This document shows, piece after piece, positions 1 to 8,201 of a stretch of DNA of 64,000 nt (its first letter is position 1; every line of letters begins with the position of its first letter). The notes below the pieces were generated by a model, which was not told the DNA's origin, searched no databases, and saw only the letters and a list, made by a program, of their open reading frames with translations. The DNA is from Turneriella sp. (GTDB lineage: Bacteria > Spirochaetota > Leptospiria > Turneriellales > Turneriellaceae): the NCBI GenBank assembly GCA_019186965.1, contig JABARV010000014.1:1-64000 (forward strand), read 5' to 3'. A program made the position numbers and the translations under genes.

Positions 1-537
1 TTACCAGTACGTGCATGCGGCGAAATTAAGCCACCTAAAACGGTGTGTGTCTGGTCGCGAGAAGATATTTTGCGTGTGTGTGACGGCTTTTTCGATAAAG
101 CGTATGGCTTGCCACTTGAGATTCTCGTCGGAGATGAATCTCAAGCTCTGTTTTTCCATAGCTAATCGTTCCAAAAATAGTTCCAAAGCAAGCCGTATAA
201 ATGCCGACATCGTAACCCTAAGTTGCATCGACGCTAAACGAACAAGTTTTTCATCCTCCCCGTAAAGGCACATCACGTGGCGATGCACTCCATCCGCTTT
301 TTGTATTTCCGATTTCGTCACACCGTGCGCCTTCCTTAACACCGGTGTCCAGCGTAGATTAACTTTTCGCGCTAGACGCATCACGCAAAATCGCGTCACC
401 GTCGAAAGCGTTTTTCCTCTGCTTGCTGCCAGCGCGATAATTCGTATCCACCGTCGCGTCGACAAATGTACTTCCAGCACATTAGTTATTTTAACGGGAC
501 GTTTTTCCAAAAATTTTGGTTGTTTTCTGCATTTCAC
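1..537 (-). CDS. Hypothetical protein with ribbon-helix-helix-like segments
   Basis: This 178-residue basic protein has no firm assignment. The reading frame opens upstream at a TTG, but I chose the GTG at 537 because a clear GGAGG lies 6 nt before it. Two similar helical segments are visible, one in the first half (RWIRIIALAASRG followed by STVTRFCV) and one in the second half (LVRLASMQLRVTMSAFIRLAL). Both look like the short helix-turn-helix pairs of ribbon-helix-helix or DUF1564-like proteins common in Leptospira relatives. A DNA-binding role is inferred, not shown. The leader carries a perfect 10-bp inverted repeat that could be an operator. The stop codon occupies bases 1-3, so the gene is complete. 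Confidence 0.55.
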   Translation of the reverse strand: MKCRKQPKFLEKRPVKITNVLEVHLSTRRWIRIIALAASRGKTLSTVTRFCVMRLARKVNLRWTPVLRKAHGVTKSEIQKADGVHRHVMCLYGEDEKLVRLASMQLRVTMSAFIRLALELFLERLAMEKQSLRFISDENLKWQAIRFIEKAVTHTQNIFSRPDTHRFRWLNFAACTYW

Positions 538-554
538 TTTTTTCCTCCATATCA

Positions 555-588
555 GGCGGATTGATTTCTGCGCAAATTTCAATCCGCC
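555..588 (-). promoter_or_regulatory. Inverted repeat in the leader of the RHH-like gene
   Basis: Two perfect 10-bp arms, GGCGGATTGA and TCAATCCGCC, are separated by 14 nt. They lie 17 nt upstream of the chosen GTG start on the minus strand and just before its GGAGG site. The position fits an operator for an autoregulating DNA-binding protein or an RNA hairpin affecting translation. Function is inferred. Confidence 0.4.
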
Positions 589-690
589 CTTATATATTAA
601 ATACCAGAAAACGCACAAATTTTCTCACTTTTACGAAAAAAAGACAATGTTTAATTTTCGACGGCATATCAAGATGCCCTGTTTAGCCGT

Positions 691-1932
691 ATGCCTGCGT
701 CTCGTGCGACAACCTCTTTTATCTTTGTAACGCTACTTTTGGACATTATCGGTTTTGGTCTTGTAATTCCCGTAATGCCACAGATGGTTGCAAAATTCAC
801 CACAAACGACATCGAGACCAACAACTGGTTTATGGTGATGACCGCAAGTTACGGCATTATGCAATTTTTCTTTTCGCCAATTTTAGGAGCGCTTTCCGAC
901 AAGTTTGGCCGCCGGCCTATTTTACTCATTTCTATTGTTGGCTTGGGTGGAAACTTCCTTTTGCAGGGAATTGCTTGGTCTATTCCCATTCTACTCATTG
1001 CACGTATTTTGGGTGGCATTACGGGCGCAAGTATTTCTGTAGGTAGTGCTTACATTGCCGACGTCACGACAGCAGAAAACCGTGCAAAGGGTTTTGGCAT
1101 CCTTGGTATGGCGTTTGGTATCGGATTTATTTTGGGCCCAATGTTTGGTGGTCTTTTGGGACAATACAAACTGGAGTATCCTTTTTTTGCCGCAGCGGCA
1201 TTTTCCCTCCTCAACGCACTTTACGGTTTTTTTGTACTTCCCGAATCTTTGCCAAAGCACAAGCGGAGTAATTTTTCTCTCAAAAAAGCCAATGCATTTT
1301 CGGCCCTCAAGGACTTATCAGAATTTAAAGGACTCGGGCTTTTTATCCTCGCTATTGCACTCACTAACCTTGCCCAGTTTATGACACATTCTGTGTGGGT
1401 AAGGTACACCGAAGTACGTTTCCACTGGACGCCGCGTGACAATGGTATTGCCCTTTTTTGCGTTGGTATTTCTGCCGCAATTGTGCAGGGCGGCCTTTTA
1501 GGCCCACTTGTCCGAAAATTTGGCGAAATCCGCCTTGCCAAAATTGGGCTTTTTTTTGCAACATTGGAGTTCCTTCTTTTTGGGTTATCCCCACACGGAG
1601 GGTATTTATTTCTTGTACTTGCGGTTTGCTTTTTAGCAAACGTCGCCGGCCCTGCGCTCCAATCGCAAGTTTCACGCGTCATCGCTCCCGAAAAACAAGG
1701 GATTGCTATGGGCTCTCTTGCATCGGTTGCGAGCTTAAGCCAGGTTATTGCGCCCTTTGTTGCGTTAACAATCCTTTCGCAGTCGATGAAAATCGCCGAA
1801 AAATCGACTATCTGGATTGGGCTTCCTTTTTTTACGGGAGCGGCTCTACAATTTATTGCTTTAGCAATTGCAATAATCTATTTCGTGCGGCGAGAAAATT
1901 CCAGCAGGGCTATGCCTGTGGCGAACCTTTAA
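691..1932 (+). CDS. MFS transporter, Tet/TCR-like drug:proton antiporter
   Basis: This is a 413-residue inner-membrane exporter of the major facilitator superfamily with about 12 hydrophobic segments. The start LLLDIIGFGLVIPVMP is the typical helix 1 of tetracycline-resistance-like (TetA/TCR) members. The loop 2-3 motif follows at about residues 69-77 (GALSDKFGRRP), and motif C-like glycines follow around residues 145-160 (FGIGFILGPMFGG). Length is normal for the family. The family exports small drugs in exchange for protons. The substrate cannot be read from sequence, and many Tet-like homologues do not confer tetracycline resistance. It stands alone and faces away from the RHH-like gene, with about 150 nt between the two starts. 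Confidence 0.85.
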   Translation: MPASRATTSFIFVTLLLDIIGFGLVIPVMPQMVAKFTTNDIETNNWFMVMTASYGIMQFFFSPILGALSDKFGRRPILLISIVGLGGNFLLQGIAWSIPILLIARILGGITGASISVGSAYIADVTTAENRAKGFGILGMAFGIGFILGPMFGGLLGQYKLEYPFFAAAAFSLLNALYGFFVLPESLPKHKRSNFSLKKANAFSALKDLSEFKGLGLFILAIALTNLAQFMTHSVWVRYTEVRFHWTPRDNGIALFCVGISAAIVQGGLLGPLVRKFGEIRLAKIGLFFATLEFLLFGLSPHGGYLFLVLAVCFLANVAGPALQSQVSRVIAPEKQGIAMGSLASVASLSQVIAPFVALTILSQSMKIAEKSTIWIGLPFFTGAALQFIALAIAIIYFVRRENSSRAMPVANL

Positions 1933-1945
1933 GAGGGTGTTAAGA

Positions 1946-2038
1946 GCCGGTGGTGAACCTCTTAGTCCTCCGTGACTTGGGTTCACCACAAAGACGGCAT
2001 CCGTGCCGGTGGTGAACCTCTTAGTCCTCCGTGACTTG
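1946..2038. repeat. 34-bp direct repeat containing the end of the TPR gene
   Basis: A 34-bp sequence beginning GCCGGTGGTGAACC occurs at 1946-1979 and again, identical, at 2005-2038 (period 59). The second copy contains the last codons and stop of the minus-strand TPR gene; the first is a spare copy in the convergent intergenic space. The first copy also pairs with GGGTTCACCAC at 1979-1989, forming a hairpin that could terminate either convergent transcript. Confidence 0.75.
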
Positions 2039-5000
2039 AGGAGGAACAAAGTCCATAATGACAGGATGATTTTCTCCCTCGCCCAAAGCTTTGCGTTTAA
2101 AACTCAAACGTATATTGAGGTTGGCGATTTCATTTTCTTTACCCAGCCGTTTTGTATTTTCAATCGACCGCCAGTAATGGATAAGGGATTGTTTTTCATC
2201 GTCGAGCATTTCGTAAACCGCGCCAATGTTGTTTTCCACAATCGCAAGGTTTGAAAAAAGCCGCGCATGCTTTTCGTTCCCTGCATCAACACGGGGCACA
2301 CGAGAAGCAAGTGCGCCGTACCTATCTTGCGCATAAAACAAGAGCCCCAGCGCCGTGTTTAAATATTTTTCACGGCGTACTTCATTTGCTTCTTCTATCG
2401 CCAGACGATAATAACAATGCGATTGTGCAAGGCTAAGGTTCGGAAGAGACGCTGCTTTTTCTGGCGCAATTTTTTCCCAATCGGCAAGAGCCTCACGGTA
2501 ATTATTGCGTACAAATTTTGACCATCCGGAATAATAAAGTAAATCACTTTCCGCTTTTGTGCCTGCGATACCCAACCTACGCGCCTCGTCAAATTCTTGC
2601 TCGATGCGATCGAGTTGCGCCAAAAGCGCATTGGTACCTGTGTCAGAAACTGACTGGTACTTTTGCGTTTCTTTCATGCGCAGCCACGAATCGGCGTTTG
2701 CTAAATCACGTATGGTATCTAAATACATTGCTTTACCCAAATTAAAAGGAATGATTCCCACCGGAGCTTCCGACAAGGTTTCGTCGGCTTCGCTCTCTCC
2801 CAGTTCTGCCAATTTGTCAGGGGTACTCAACTCTTTTGCACGGCGTAAAAGTTCAATAGCGCCTGCGTAATCGTTCATCGCCATTAAAAGCTCCGCACGG
2901 TCGTTGAGCGCCATAAAATGGCGTGGATCGTAATGGAACGCGTACTCAAATTGTTTGAGAGCCATACGTATTTGGTTCTTATCTTTCGCGTAAGAGCGTG
3001 CACGCTGGTAGTAACCTTCTGCAAAACGAGAACCTTCGTGCTTTATTCCAAAAATATCGGTTTCGCTCGAATTAAAAATTGAAGTCAAGAGTTCATCCGC
3101 ACGCGTTTTAAGCTCTTGTCCTGTAAGCATATTTTGTGGCGAAATGTTATATTTTACGCGAAGCTCATCGTTCGAAGGAAGGTCTATATAGAAAGCCGCT
3201 AAACGCGCTTTGATATACTGCGGCAGCTTCGCTTCCAGCTTTCGTCCACGGATGAGCGTGTGGTGCTGTATCACCAAACGGGGATCGTCGTTGAGTTTAA
3301 AGAGCTTAAGAAGAGATTTTAAAATTCCTGCGTGCGCAGTAACATTGTTCGGTTCTTTATCGATAATTTTTTTATAATAATCCAGTGCATGGTCATAATC
3401 TTTTTCGTTGTAATAAATATCGCCAATCCCCATAACTGCGCGGTCGAGCATTTCTTCTTTTTTAAACGCAGGCGCTTTCGGTTGAGCCATAAGAACGCGG
3501 CGGTAATAGTCGGCACCTAAGTAATTATTTTTATAAAAAGTTTTAGCAAACCGCGCCGATGGGTTTGCGTGAAAACCACCCAACGCTAAAAGGACTTGTG
3601 CTTCGTCTTTCTTATTATCAAGGCGCGAAAGAACATAAGCGCCTTTTTTGATAAGAGTAAGCGGCGTGCCGTTTACCGTAATCCTTTTATCTCCACTTGC
3701 GTAAGCGACAATCGGAACCCTTTTAAGCGTACCGAAAAGTTCTGCGCTCGAACGGACTTCTTTGTTTTCTACTTTTGCCACAGGGCCTTCAAGTTTTACA
3801 TCAGCAAAAAGTTTGCCAAAAGCTTCAGGGTAAAGGCCTTTGTACCGGTATGCATCCGCGTATTGGAGGTACGCATAAGTGTCATCGTTATAGTAACTTA
3901 TTGCTTTCTCGAACTGTAGCTCCGCTTCGCCAATTCCCGCACTTCCTTTCTGTAAAATGGTGTCGCGGCCTTTTGCGACTGCTTGGCGGTAAAAAAATGG
4001 CTTCAATAACCCAAAATACGTGCCCCCTAAAAGAACAAATATAGCAAACGCAGCAATCGCCCCAAAGCGCGTGAGCTTAATAATACGCTCTTGCCGTGCG
4101 AGGCCCTCTTCGGTATACTCGGGACGCGCCATAATAATCCGCGGGCCTTCGGCATCATGCGCTTCTTCGGAAATTTCTTCAACTTTCTTTGTATCGAGCC
4201 ATACGCCAACTTCGTTTGCCGAGGCTCCTTCGGAAAGTAATTGTAAAAGTTCGTTGGAATCCGAAGGCTTCATGCCTTCGTCGAGAAGGGCATGGCTTAA
4301 ACGGCGGCGTAGCGCTGTTGGGTACGAGCGAACAGTATCACGCACGCGGCGTAGCGTTTGGGGATCGAGCGTTGCGGCATCTTCAGCAGCAAGCGAAGAA
4401 AGGTCGCTAGAAAGCGACGAGGTTGCACCAGAATCCGTGCCTAAAGCAACTTCTGGGGAAAGATCGTCAAGAGACGGCGCACCAGAATCAAAATTAAACG
4501 CATCGTCTTGCTGCGCAGGAGGGGTATCGAAATTAAAATCATCGGCTGGCGCTGGAGTATCTTCTAAAGAAACCGGATCGCTTGCACCTGTTTCTGGTGC
4601 ATCGAAGGTACCTGCACCAGCGTCGGGTAGAGACATGTCGTCCAAACCACCTGAACCAGCGTCGGGTAGAGACATGTCGTCCAAACCACCTGAACCAGCG
4701 TCGGGTAGAGACATGTCGTCTAAGCCACCTGAACCGGTGTCGGGTAGAGACATGTCGTCTAAGCCACCTGAACCAGCGTCGGGTAGAGACATGTCGTCTA
4801 AGGCGTCGCCAGTTGCTGTAGCCGGAGATAAATCTAAACCACCCAAATCAGGAACATCTAAAGGAGTATCTTGTACGGGGGTATCGCTTAGTGGGATGTC
4901 TTGGATTTCACCAGCAGCGCCAGGGGTATCGAAATTATCGATATCCATATTCATGACATCATCAAACTTTGAAAGGTCAGCTACAGGCCGTTTTGAAACG

Positions 5001-5203
5001 TCGGGTGCGATGCCATCGGTATCTAACACACCGCCATCTAACGCACCACTATCGGTATCTGTGGGAGGAATACCATCTGCGGTATCGACTGCAACTTCGC
5101 CTGGGGCTTTATCAAAAAATTGCGTTAGGTCTTGGATTGTTTTTAGTTCTTCGGGCGTATACGTAACTACGCTTTCTTCAGGGGTTTGTTGCTCGTTTGC
5201 CAT
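2021..5203 (-). CDS. Large TPR membrane protein, possible periplasmic flagellar collar protein (FlcA-like)
   Basis: This protein has 1060 residues in three parts. Residues 1-280 are very acidic and low in complexity, with five tandem 13-residue repeats (DDMSLPDAGSGGL). Residues 285-345 form a small helical module (VRSYPTALRRRLSHALLDEG). One membrane helix follows at about 375-400 (FGAIAAFAIFVLLGG). The remaining 650 residues are rich in TPR-like helix pairs, for example GDIYYNEKDYDHALDYYKKII. The topology suggests an acidic cytoplasmic N-terminus and a large periplasmic TPR domain. This plan resembles spirochaetal flagellar collar proteins of the FlcA type (Borrelia BB0236). That assignment rests on remembered architecture and is tentative. 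It stands alone, divergent from the CBM48 gene with a 71-nt gap. Confidence 0.6.
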   Translation of the reverse strand: MANEQQTPEESVVTYTPEELKTIQDLTQFFDKAPGEVAVDTADGIPPTDTDSGALDGGVLDTDGIAPDVSKRPVADLSKFDDVMNMDIDNFDTPGAAGEIQDIPLSDTPVQDTPLDVPDLGGLDLSPATATGDALDDMSLPDAGSGGLDDMSLPDTGSGGLDDMSLPDAGSGGLDDMSLPDAGSGGLDDMSLPDAGAGTFDAPETGASDPVSLEDTPAPADDFNFDTPPAQQDDAFNFDSGAPSLDDLSPEVALGTDSGATSSLSSDLSSLAAEDAATLDPQTLRRVRDTVRSYPTALRRRLSHALLDEGMKPSDSNELLQLLSEGASANEVGVWLDTKKVEEISEEAHDAEGPRIIMARPEYTEEGLARQERIIKLTRFGAIAAFAIFVLLGGTYFGLLKPFFYRQAVAKGRDTILQKGSAGIGEAELQFEKAISYYNDDTYAYLQYADAYRYKGLYPEAFGKLFADVKLEGPVAKVENKEVRSSAELFGTLKRVPIVAYASGDKRITVNGTPLTLIKKGAYVLSRLDNKKDEAQVLLALGGFHANPSARFAKTFYKNNYLGADYYRRVLMAQPKAPAFKKEEMLDRAVMGIGDIYYNEKDYDHALDYYKKIIDKEPNNVTAHAGILKSLLKLFKLNDDPRLVIQHHTLIRGRKLEAKLPQYIKARLAAFYIDLPSNDELRVKYNISPQNMLTGQELKTRADELLTSIFNSSETDIFGIKHEGSRFAEGYYQRARSYAKDKNQIRMALKQFEYAFHYDPRHFMALNDRAELLMAMNDYAGAIELLRRAKELSTPDKLAELGESEADETLSEAPVGIIPFNLGKAMYLDTIRDLANADSWLRMKETQKYQSVSDTGTNALLAQLDRIEQEFDEARRLGIAGTKAESDLLYYSGWSKFVRNNYREALADWEKIAPEKAASLPNLSLAQSHCYYRLAIEEANEVRREKYLNTALGLLFYAQDRYGALASRVPRVDAGNEKHARLFSNLAIVENNIGAVYEMLDDEKQSLIHYWRSIENTKRLGKENEIANLNIRLSFKRKALGEGENHPVIMDFVPPQVTED
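4617..4802 (-). repeat. 39-bp coding tandem repeat, about five copies
   Basis: Units start at 4617, 4656, 4695, 4734 and 4773. They are nearly identical, differing by a few silent or single-residue changes, and the last is partial. Each encodes 13 residues of the acidic N-terminal region of the TPR protein. Because the unit is a multiple of three, copy-number change would keep the frame. Confidence 0.9.
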
Positions 5204-5274
5204 GGCGTGCCGTATAAGTTCTCGCGAAGCTCTAAAGAATTTATCGGATTTTCCGAAAATAATTTGAGGGTTTT

Positions 5275-6102
5275 ATGTCGCCTACTTTTCGTAAAGGTAT
5301 ATCCACAACCATAATTAGTGTTTCGTTACTATGGATAACGAACCTATACGCAGCGGAAGAGACGCCATTCGATTTGGCATCCGACCAGTTGGAACAAAAC
5401 CAAGCGCATGAAACTGTAGTTTATGGAAACACGCTCATGGATATGCGACAAGCAGAAAAGCCGCATTTTATAACCCTCGTCGATACATTTGAATACGCAC
5501 GGGGAGCATCGCTACAAGCGCGTGGAGTACTGTTTTCGTACCGTAACCGCGCTGCACGCGAAGTGCGCTTTATCGCCGACATCCCTGGTTTTCCTGCACA
5601 GGCTATGCGCCGCAATAAATACGGAGTTTGGACGTACTTTTACATTCCCCCAGAAATTGTCCATACAACGCCGCAGAAAAAAATACGTTATAAGTTTTGG
5701 GTCGATGGCCTTTACACGGTCGATGATACACACAACCAACACGAAAGGGATTCGAGTGGTAGCGTTGCTTCGGTATTCCATTTGCTCCACGACCAATTTG
5801 CCGAAGCAACCGGCGTGTTTGTATTAGATACTCCCGTAAACCATGGACGCGAAGTATTGTTCCGCATTCCAGCAGGTAGCGCCGAAACAGTGAGCGTTGC
5901 GGGCGATTTTAACCAATGGAATCCGCAGCGTGATTTCCTCACCAAAAGCGAAGACGGCTATTTTGAACTGCGCAAAGTAATTAGCCCCGGCAAGTACACT
6001 TTTCTTTACCGTATCGATGGCAAGCTGGTACAAAAAATAGCTACCAAATCTAGCCGCACACACCCAGTATACGGACGCGTCAATTTCCTCGAAATTAAAT
6101 AG
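5275..6102 (+). CDS. Exported protein with two CBM48/AMPK-type glycan-binding domains
   Basis: This 275-residue protein begins with a cleavable signal peptide (hydrophobic segment ISTTIISVSLLWITNLYA). Residues about 70-170 form one early-set beta-sandwich, with the pattern VRFIADIPGF then GVWTYFYIP and YKFWVDG. Residues about 195-275 form a second, clearer CBM48 domain (VSVAGDFNQWNP, then GYFELRKVISPGKYTFLYRIDG). CBM48 domains bind alpha-glucans such as glycogen and are usually attached to branching enzymes or kinases. Here no catalytic domain is present. The role is probably glycan or protein binding in the periplasm. A TGAGGG ribosome site precedes the ATG. The 3' end overlaps the convergent lipB fusion by 8 nt. 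Confidence 0.75.
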   Translation: MSPTFRKGISTTIISVSLLWITNLYAAEETPFDLASDQLEQNQAHETVVYGNTLMDMRQAEKPHFITLVDTFEYARGASLQARGVLFSYRNRAAREVRFIADIPGFPAQAMRRNKYGVWTYFYIPPEIVHTTPQKKIRYKFWVDGLYTVDDTHNQHERDSSGSVASVFHLLHDQFAEATGVFVLDTPVNHGREVLFRIPAGSAETVSVAGDFNQWNPQRDFLTKSEDGYFELRKVISPGKYTFLYRIDGKLVQKIATKSSRTHPVYGRVNFLEIK

Positions 6103-7147
6103 CGTTATTTTTAATAGCGCTAAAATTATCTACCATTTGCGGCGGCATTTCAGGAATAATGCCTTTGTTTAATTGCTGCAACGCATCTTGCATCCACGCA
6201 AAAAGCGCACTATGGTTTTTTATATAACGCGGCCAATACGGGTTTTTCTCTAACTTTTCCATAGACTTTCCCAAAAGACTAATTGCGCCATTTATTGCAA
6301 CCACCTCGTACATCCGGTACGTCGCCATCGCCAGTTGTATTATACCATGCAAAAACATAATATAATCAGTTTTGTTTTCTTTACCGTAATACTCCCTGTA
6401 GTCGTGCCAACTGTGCTCCCACGTTTCATGTGCATGCCAATAACGGCGCTCGTTGAAAAAAAGTTGTCCTATACGAAACCCCGCGAAAGGAAAATTAAGA
6501 TTTTTAATCGAAATGGACGACGCTGTTTTATACACGACTTTACCAAACTGCGAAAAACGGTTCTGGATTTTTGAAGCAAGCTTTTCGGCAAATATGCTTA
6601 GGCTGATAGACTCTTGCGATAAATCTTTGAGCCTCGTAATCGGGAGGTTTAATCCACAACTATAGATTTCTTTATAGTCGTTTAAATTATTGTTTAGGTT
6701 AATCGCAATACCGTGGTATACGGTGTTTTTCTTAAGCCCTAACCCAATAAACCCAATTTTACCCTCCTTAGTAAAAACTCCCGAATGAGGGGGATTTGTA
6801 AAAGCAAATACACCATACTCCCAAAGCGTTTCAATAATGGCGCCCTCTAAACGCCGCACGAGGGTTTCAAGCCCAGGCGTTTCACTTAAGGGTACCACAA
6901 AATAAACCACAAGCTGTCCCGGGTTATGCAAAGTTATGGACCCCCCACGGCGGGCCGGTGTTATTTTGAGGTTTGGGTTAACGATATGGTTTTTCTCTGT
7001 ACGTAGACCCGATGTATATACCAAGGGGTGCTCTAGAGCAAACATAAACCCCTGTTTCTCTTCGAGCGCACGAGGAAAATGGTCTTCTAAAAGTTGGATT
7101 GCTTTCGGGTATTCAATATTTCCGAGGTATTTATATATAAGTTCCAT
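6095..7147 (-). CDS. lipB: Octanoyltransferase LipB fused to a C-terminal DUF309 domain
   Basis: Residues 1-210 match lipoyl(octanoyl) transferase, which moves octanoyl from acyl carrier protein to lipoyl domains of 2-oxoacid dehydrogenases and the glycine cleavage system. The RGGSITLHNPGQ motif, the GKIGFIGL segment with the catalytic lysine, HGIAINL and the catalytic cysteine (about C164, in SCGL) are all present. Residues about 215-325 are a DUF309 domain (FNERRYWHAHETWEHSWHD), a small helical family of unknown function normally encoded as a separate protein. I chose the ATG at 7147; an upstream TTG at 7159 is possible, and neither has a clear ribosome site. The fusion makes the protein about 350 residues against the usual 210-240. 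Confidence 0.85.
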   Translation of the reverse strand: MELIYKYLGNIEYPKAIQLLEDHFPRALEEKQGFMFALEHPLVYTSGLRTEKNHIVNPNLKITPARRGGSITLHNPGQLVVYFVVPLSETPGLETLVRRLEGAIIETLWEYGVFAFTNPPHSGVFTKEGKIGFIGLGLKKNTVYHGIAINLNNNLNDYKEIYSCGLNLPITRLKDLSQESISLSIFAEKLASKIQNRFSQFGKVVYKTASSISIKNLNFPFAGFRIGQLFFNERRYWHAHETWEHSWHDYREYYGKENKTDYIMFLHGIIQLAMATYRMYEVVAINGAISLLGKSMEKLEKNPYWPRYIKNHSALFAWMQDALQQLNKGIIPEMPPQMVDNFSAIKNNAI

Positions 7148-7274
7148 TAACGCAAACAAGGCGTAATTTTATGCTTGGGGCGTCACTTACGAAAGAAGTG
7201 ATCGCACAGGCTTCTTTCCCAATTTATATTGCGCTAAAACTTTACACCCTGTCTTCGCTTACATCATTTCGCCT

Positions 7275-7586
7275 ATGCCCAACGATACTAAAAAACTCAG
7301 CATTGCAGAGGTACAAAAAATCGCTGCGCTCAGCAAGCTTCGCCTTGAAGGCGACGAACTCGAAAAAATGGCGCACGACTTTAATGGTATCCTTGGATTT
7401 GTCGCCGAAATCCAAAACGCCGATACCGCCGGAATACCTGCTCTCGACCATCCACTAGGCATCGTCAATAGCGAGCGTAGCGATACGCCTGTCGAATCCA
7501 TTCCGCAGGAAGCAATCCGCGCATTTGCACCCAAATTTGAATCTGGTTTTTTTGTCGTACCAAAGGTTATCGAAACAGATAACTAA
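7275..7586 (+). CDS. gatC: Aspartyl/glutamyl-tRNA amidotransferase subunit C
   Basis: This 103-residue protein is the small subunit of GatCAB, which converts Glu-tRNA(Gln) or Asp-tRNA(Asn) to the amidated form in the cytoplasm. The N-terminal half shows the typical helix pair (VQKIAALSKLRLEGDELEKM then FNGILGFVAEI). It is followed by the extended segment with RSDTP, and length is normal. gatA and gatB are not in this window. The gene is divergent from lipB, with a 127-nt intergenic space that must hold its promoter. A methyltransferase gene follows after 9 nt. Confidence 0.9.
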   Translation: MPNDTKKLSIAEVQKIAALSKLRLEGDELEKMAHDFNGILGFVAEIQNADTAGIPALDHPLGIVNSERSDTPVESIPQEAIRAFAPKFESGFFVVPKVIETDN

Positions 7587-7595
7587 TTAAAAACC

Positions 7596-8201
7596 TTGCT
7601 TTCTCCAGACGAATTTATCGAGTACCAAAAATTCCTCATCTCGGATGTAAGAGAAAAATTAATCCCTCAAACCATTTACACAAGCATAGTTACAAAAGAC
7701 TTACGTGAAAATTTAAATATCCTTGATTTTGGTTGTGGGCATGGCTACGTTGCAATGCTTCTTGCTGATTTACCTTTGAAAGGGGCGCATATATACGCCT
7801 GCGATTGCGACGAAGAATGTTTGGATGTACTCTGGGGGCGTATCGCGCACCGCGAAATAAAAAATTTAACTGCTTTTCACATTCTTAACTACGCACAAAT
7901 TTATATGCCGCAGTGGCTACCCAGCATAGACCATGTGTTTTTTTCATTTAGCGTTTCTGCGTTAGAACATGCGGACATCAGCCTACCGCAAATAGTAAAG
8001 CAAATGCCTGTTGGAACACAATTCCATTTCACCGATTGGCGCCCCGAAGCCACACATCCGCAATTGGATATTTTTGTACCTTCTGCACAGCGTATTTTTG
8101 TAAGCGATTTTAAAAACTTATTAGAGCACAGTGGGTTAAACGTACAGCAGGAAGCAAATGAAAAGCTACTTTACTACACAATGCGTGCGATTAAAACCTA
8201 A
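7596..8201 (+). CDS. Class I SAM-dependent methyltransferase, substrate unknown
   Basis: This 201-residue cytosolic protein has a Rossmann-fold motif I (NILDFGCGHGYVAMLLADL, about residues 41-59), followed by an acidic strand end (IYACDCDEEC) that would bind the SAM ribose. The rest fits the class I fold, but no substrate motif is recognised. The likely start is a TTG 9 nt after the gatC stop, suggesting co-transcription. No ATG lies near the start of the frame. The 3' end overlaps the convergent outer-membrane protein gene by 11 nt. Confidence 0.7.
   Translation: MLSPDEFIEYQKFLISDVREKLIPQTIYTSIVTKDLRENLNILDFGCGHGYVAMLLADLPLKGAHIYACDCDEECLDVLWGRIAHREIKNLTAFHILNYAQIYMPQWLPSIDHVFFSFSVSALEHADISLPQIVKQMPVGTQFHFTDWRPEATHPQLDIFVPSAQRIFVSDFKNLLEHSGLNVQQEANEKLLYYTMRAIKT

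Noticed and set aside
4617-4802. Possible CRISPR array
   Set aside because: The repeats are directly adjacent without unique spacers and lie in frame in a coding gene.
4020-5267. Long plus-strand open frame of about 415 codons
   Set aside because: It is fully antisense to the TPR protein and reads Ser/Pro-rich sequence created by the acidic repeats; no protein family or ribosome site supports it.
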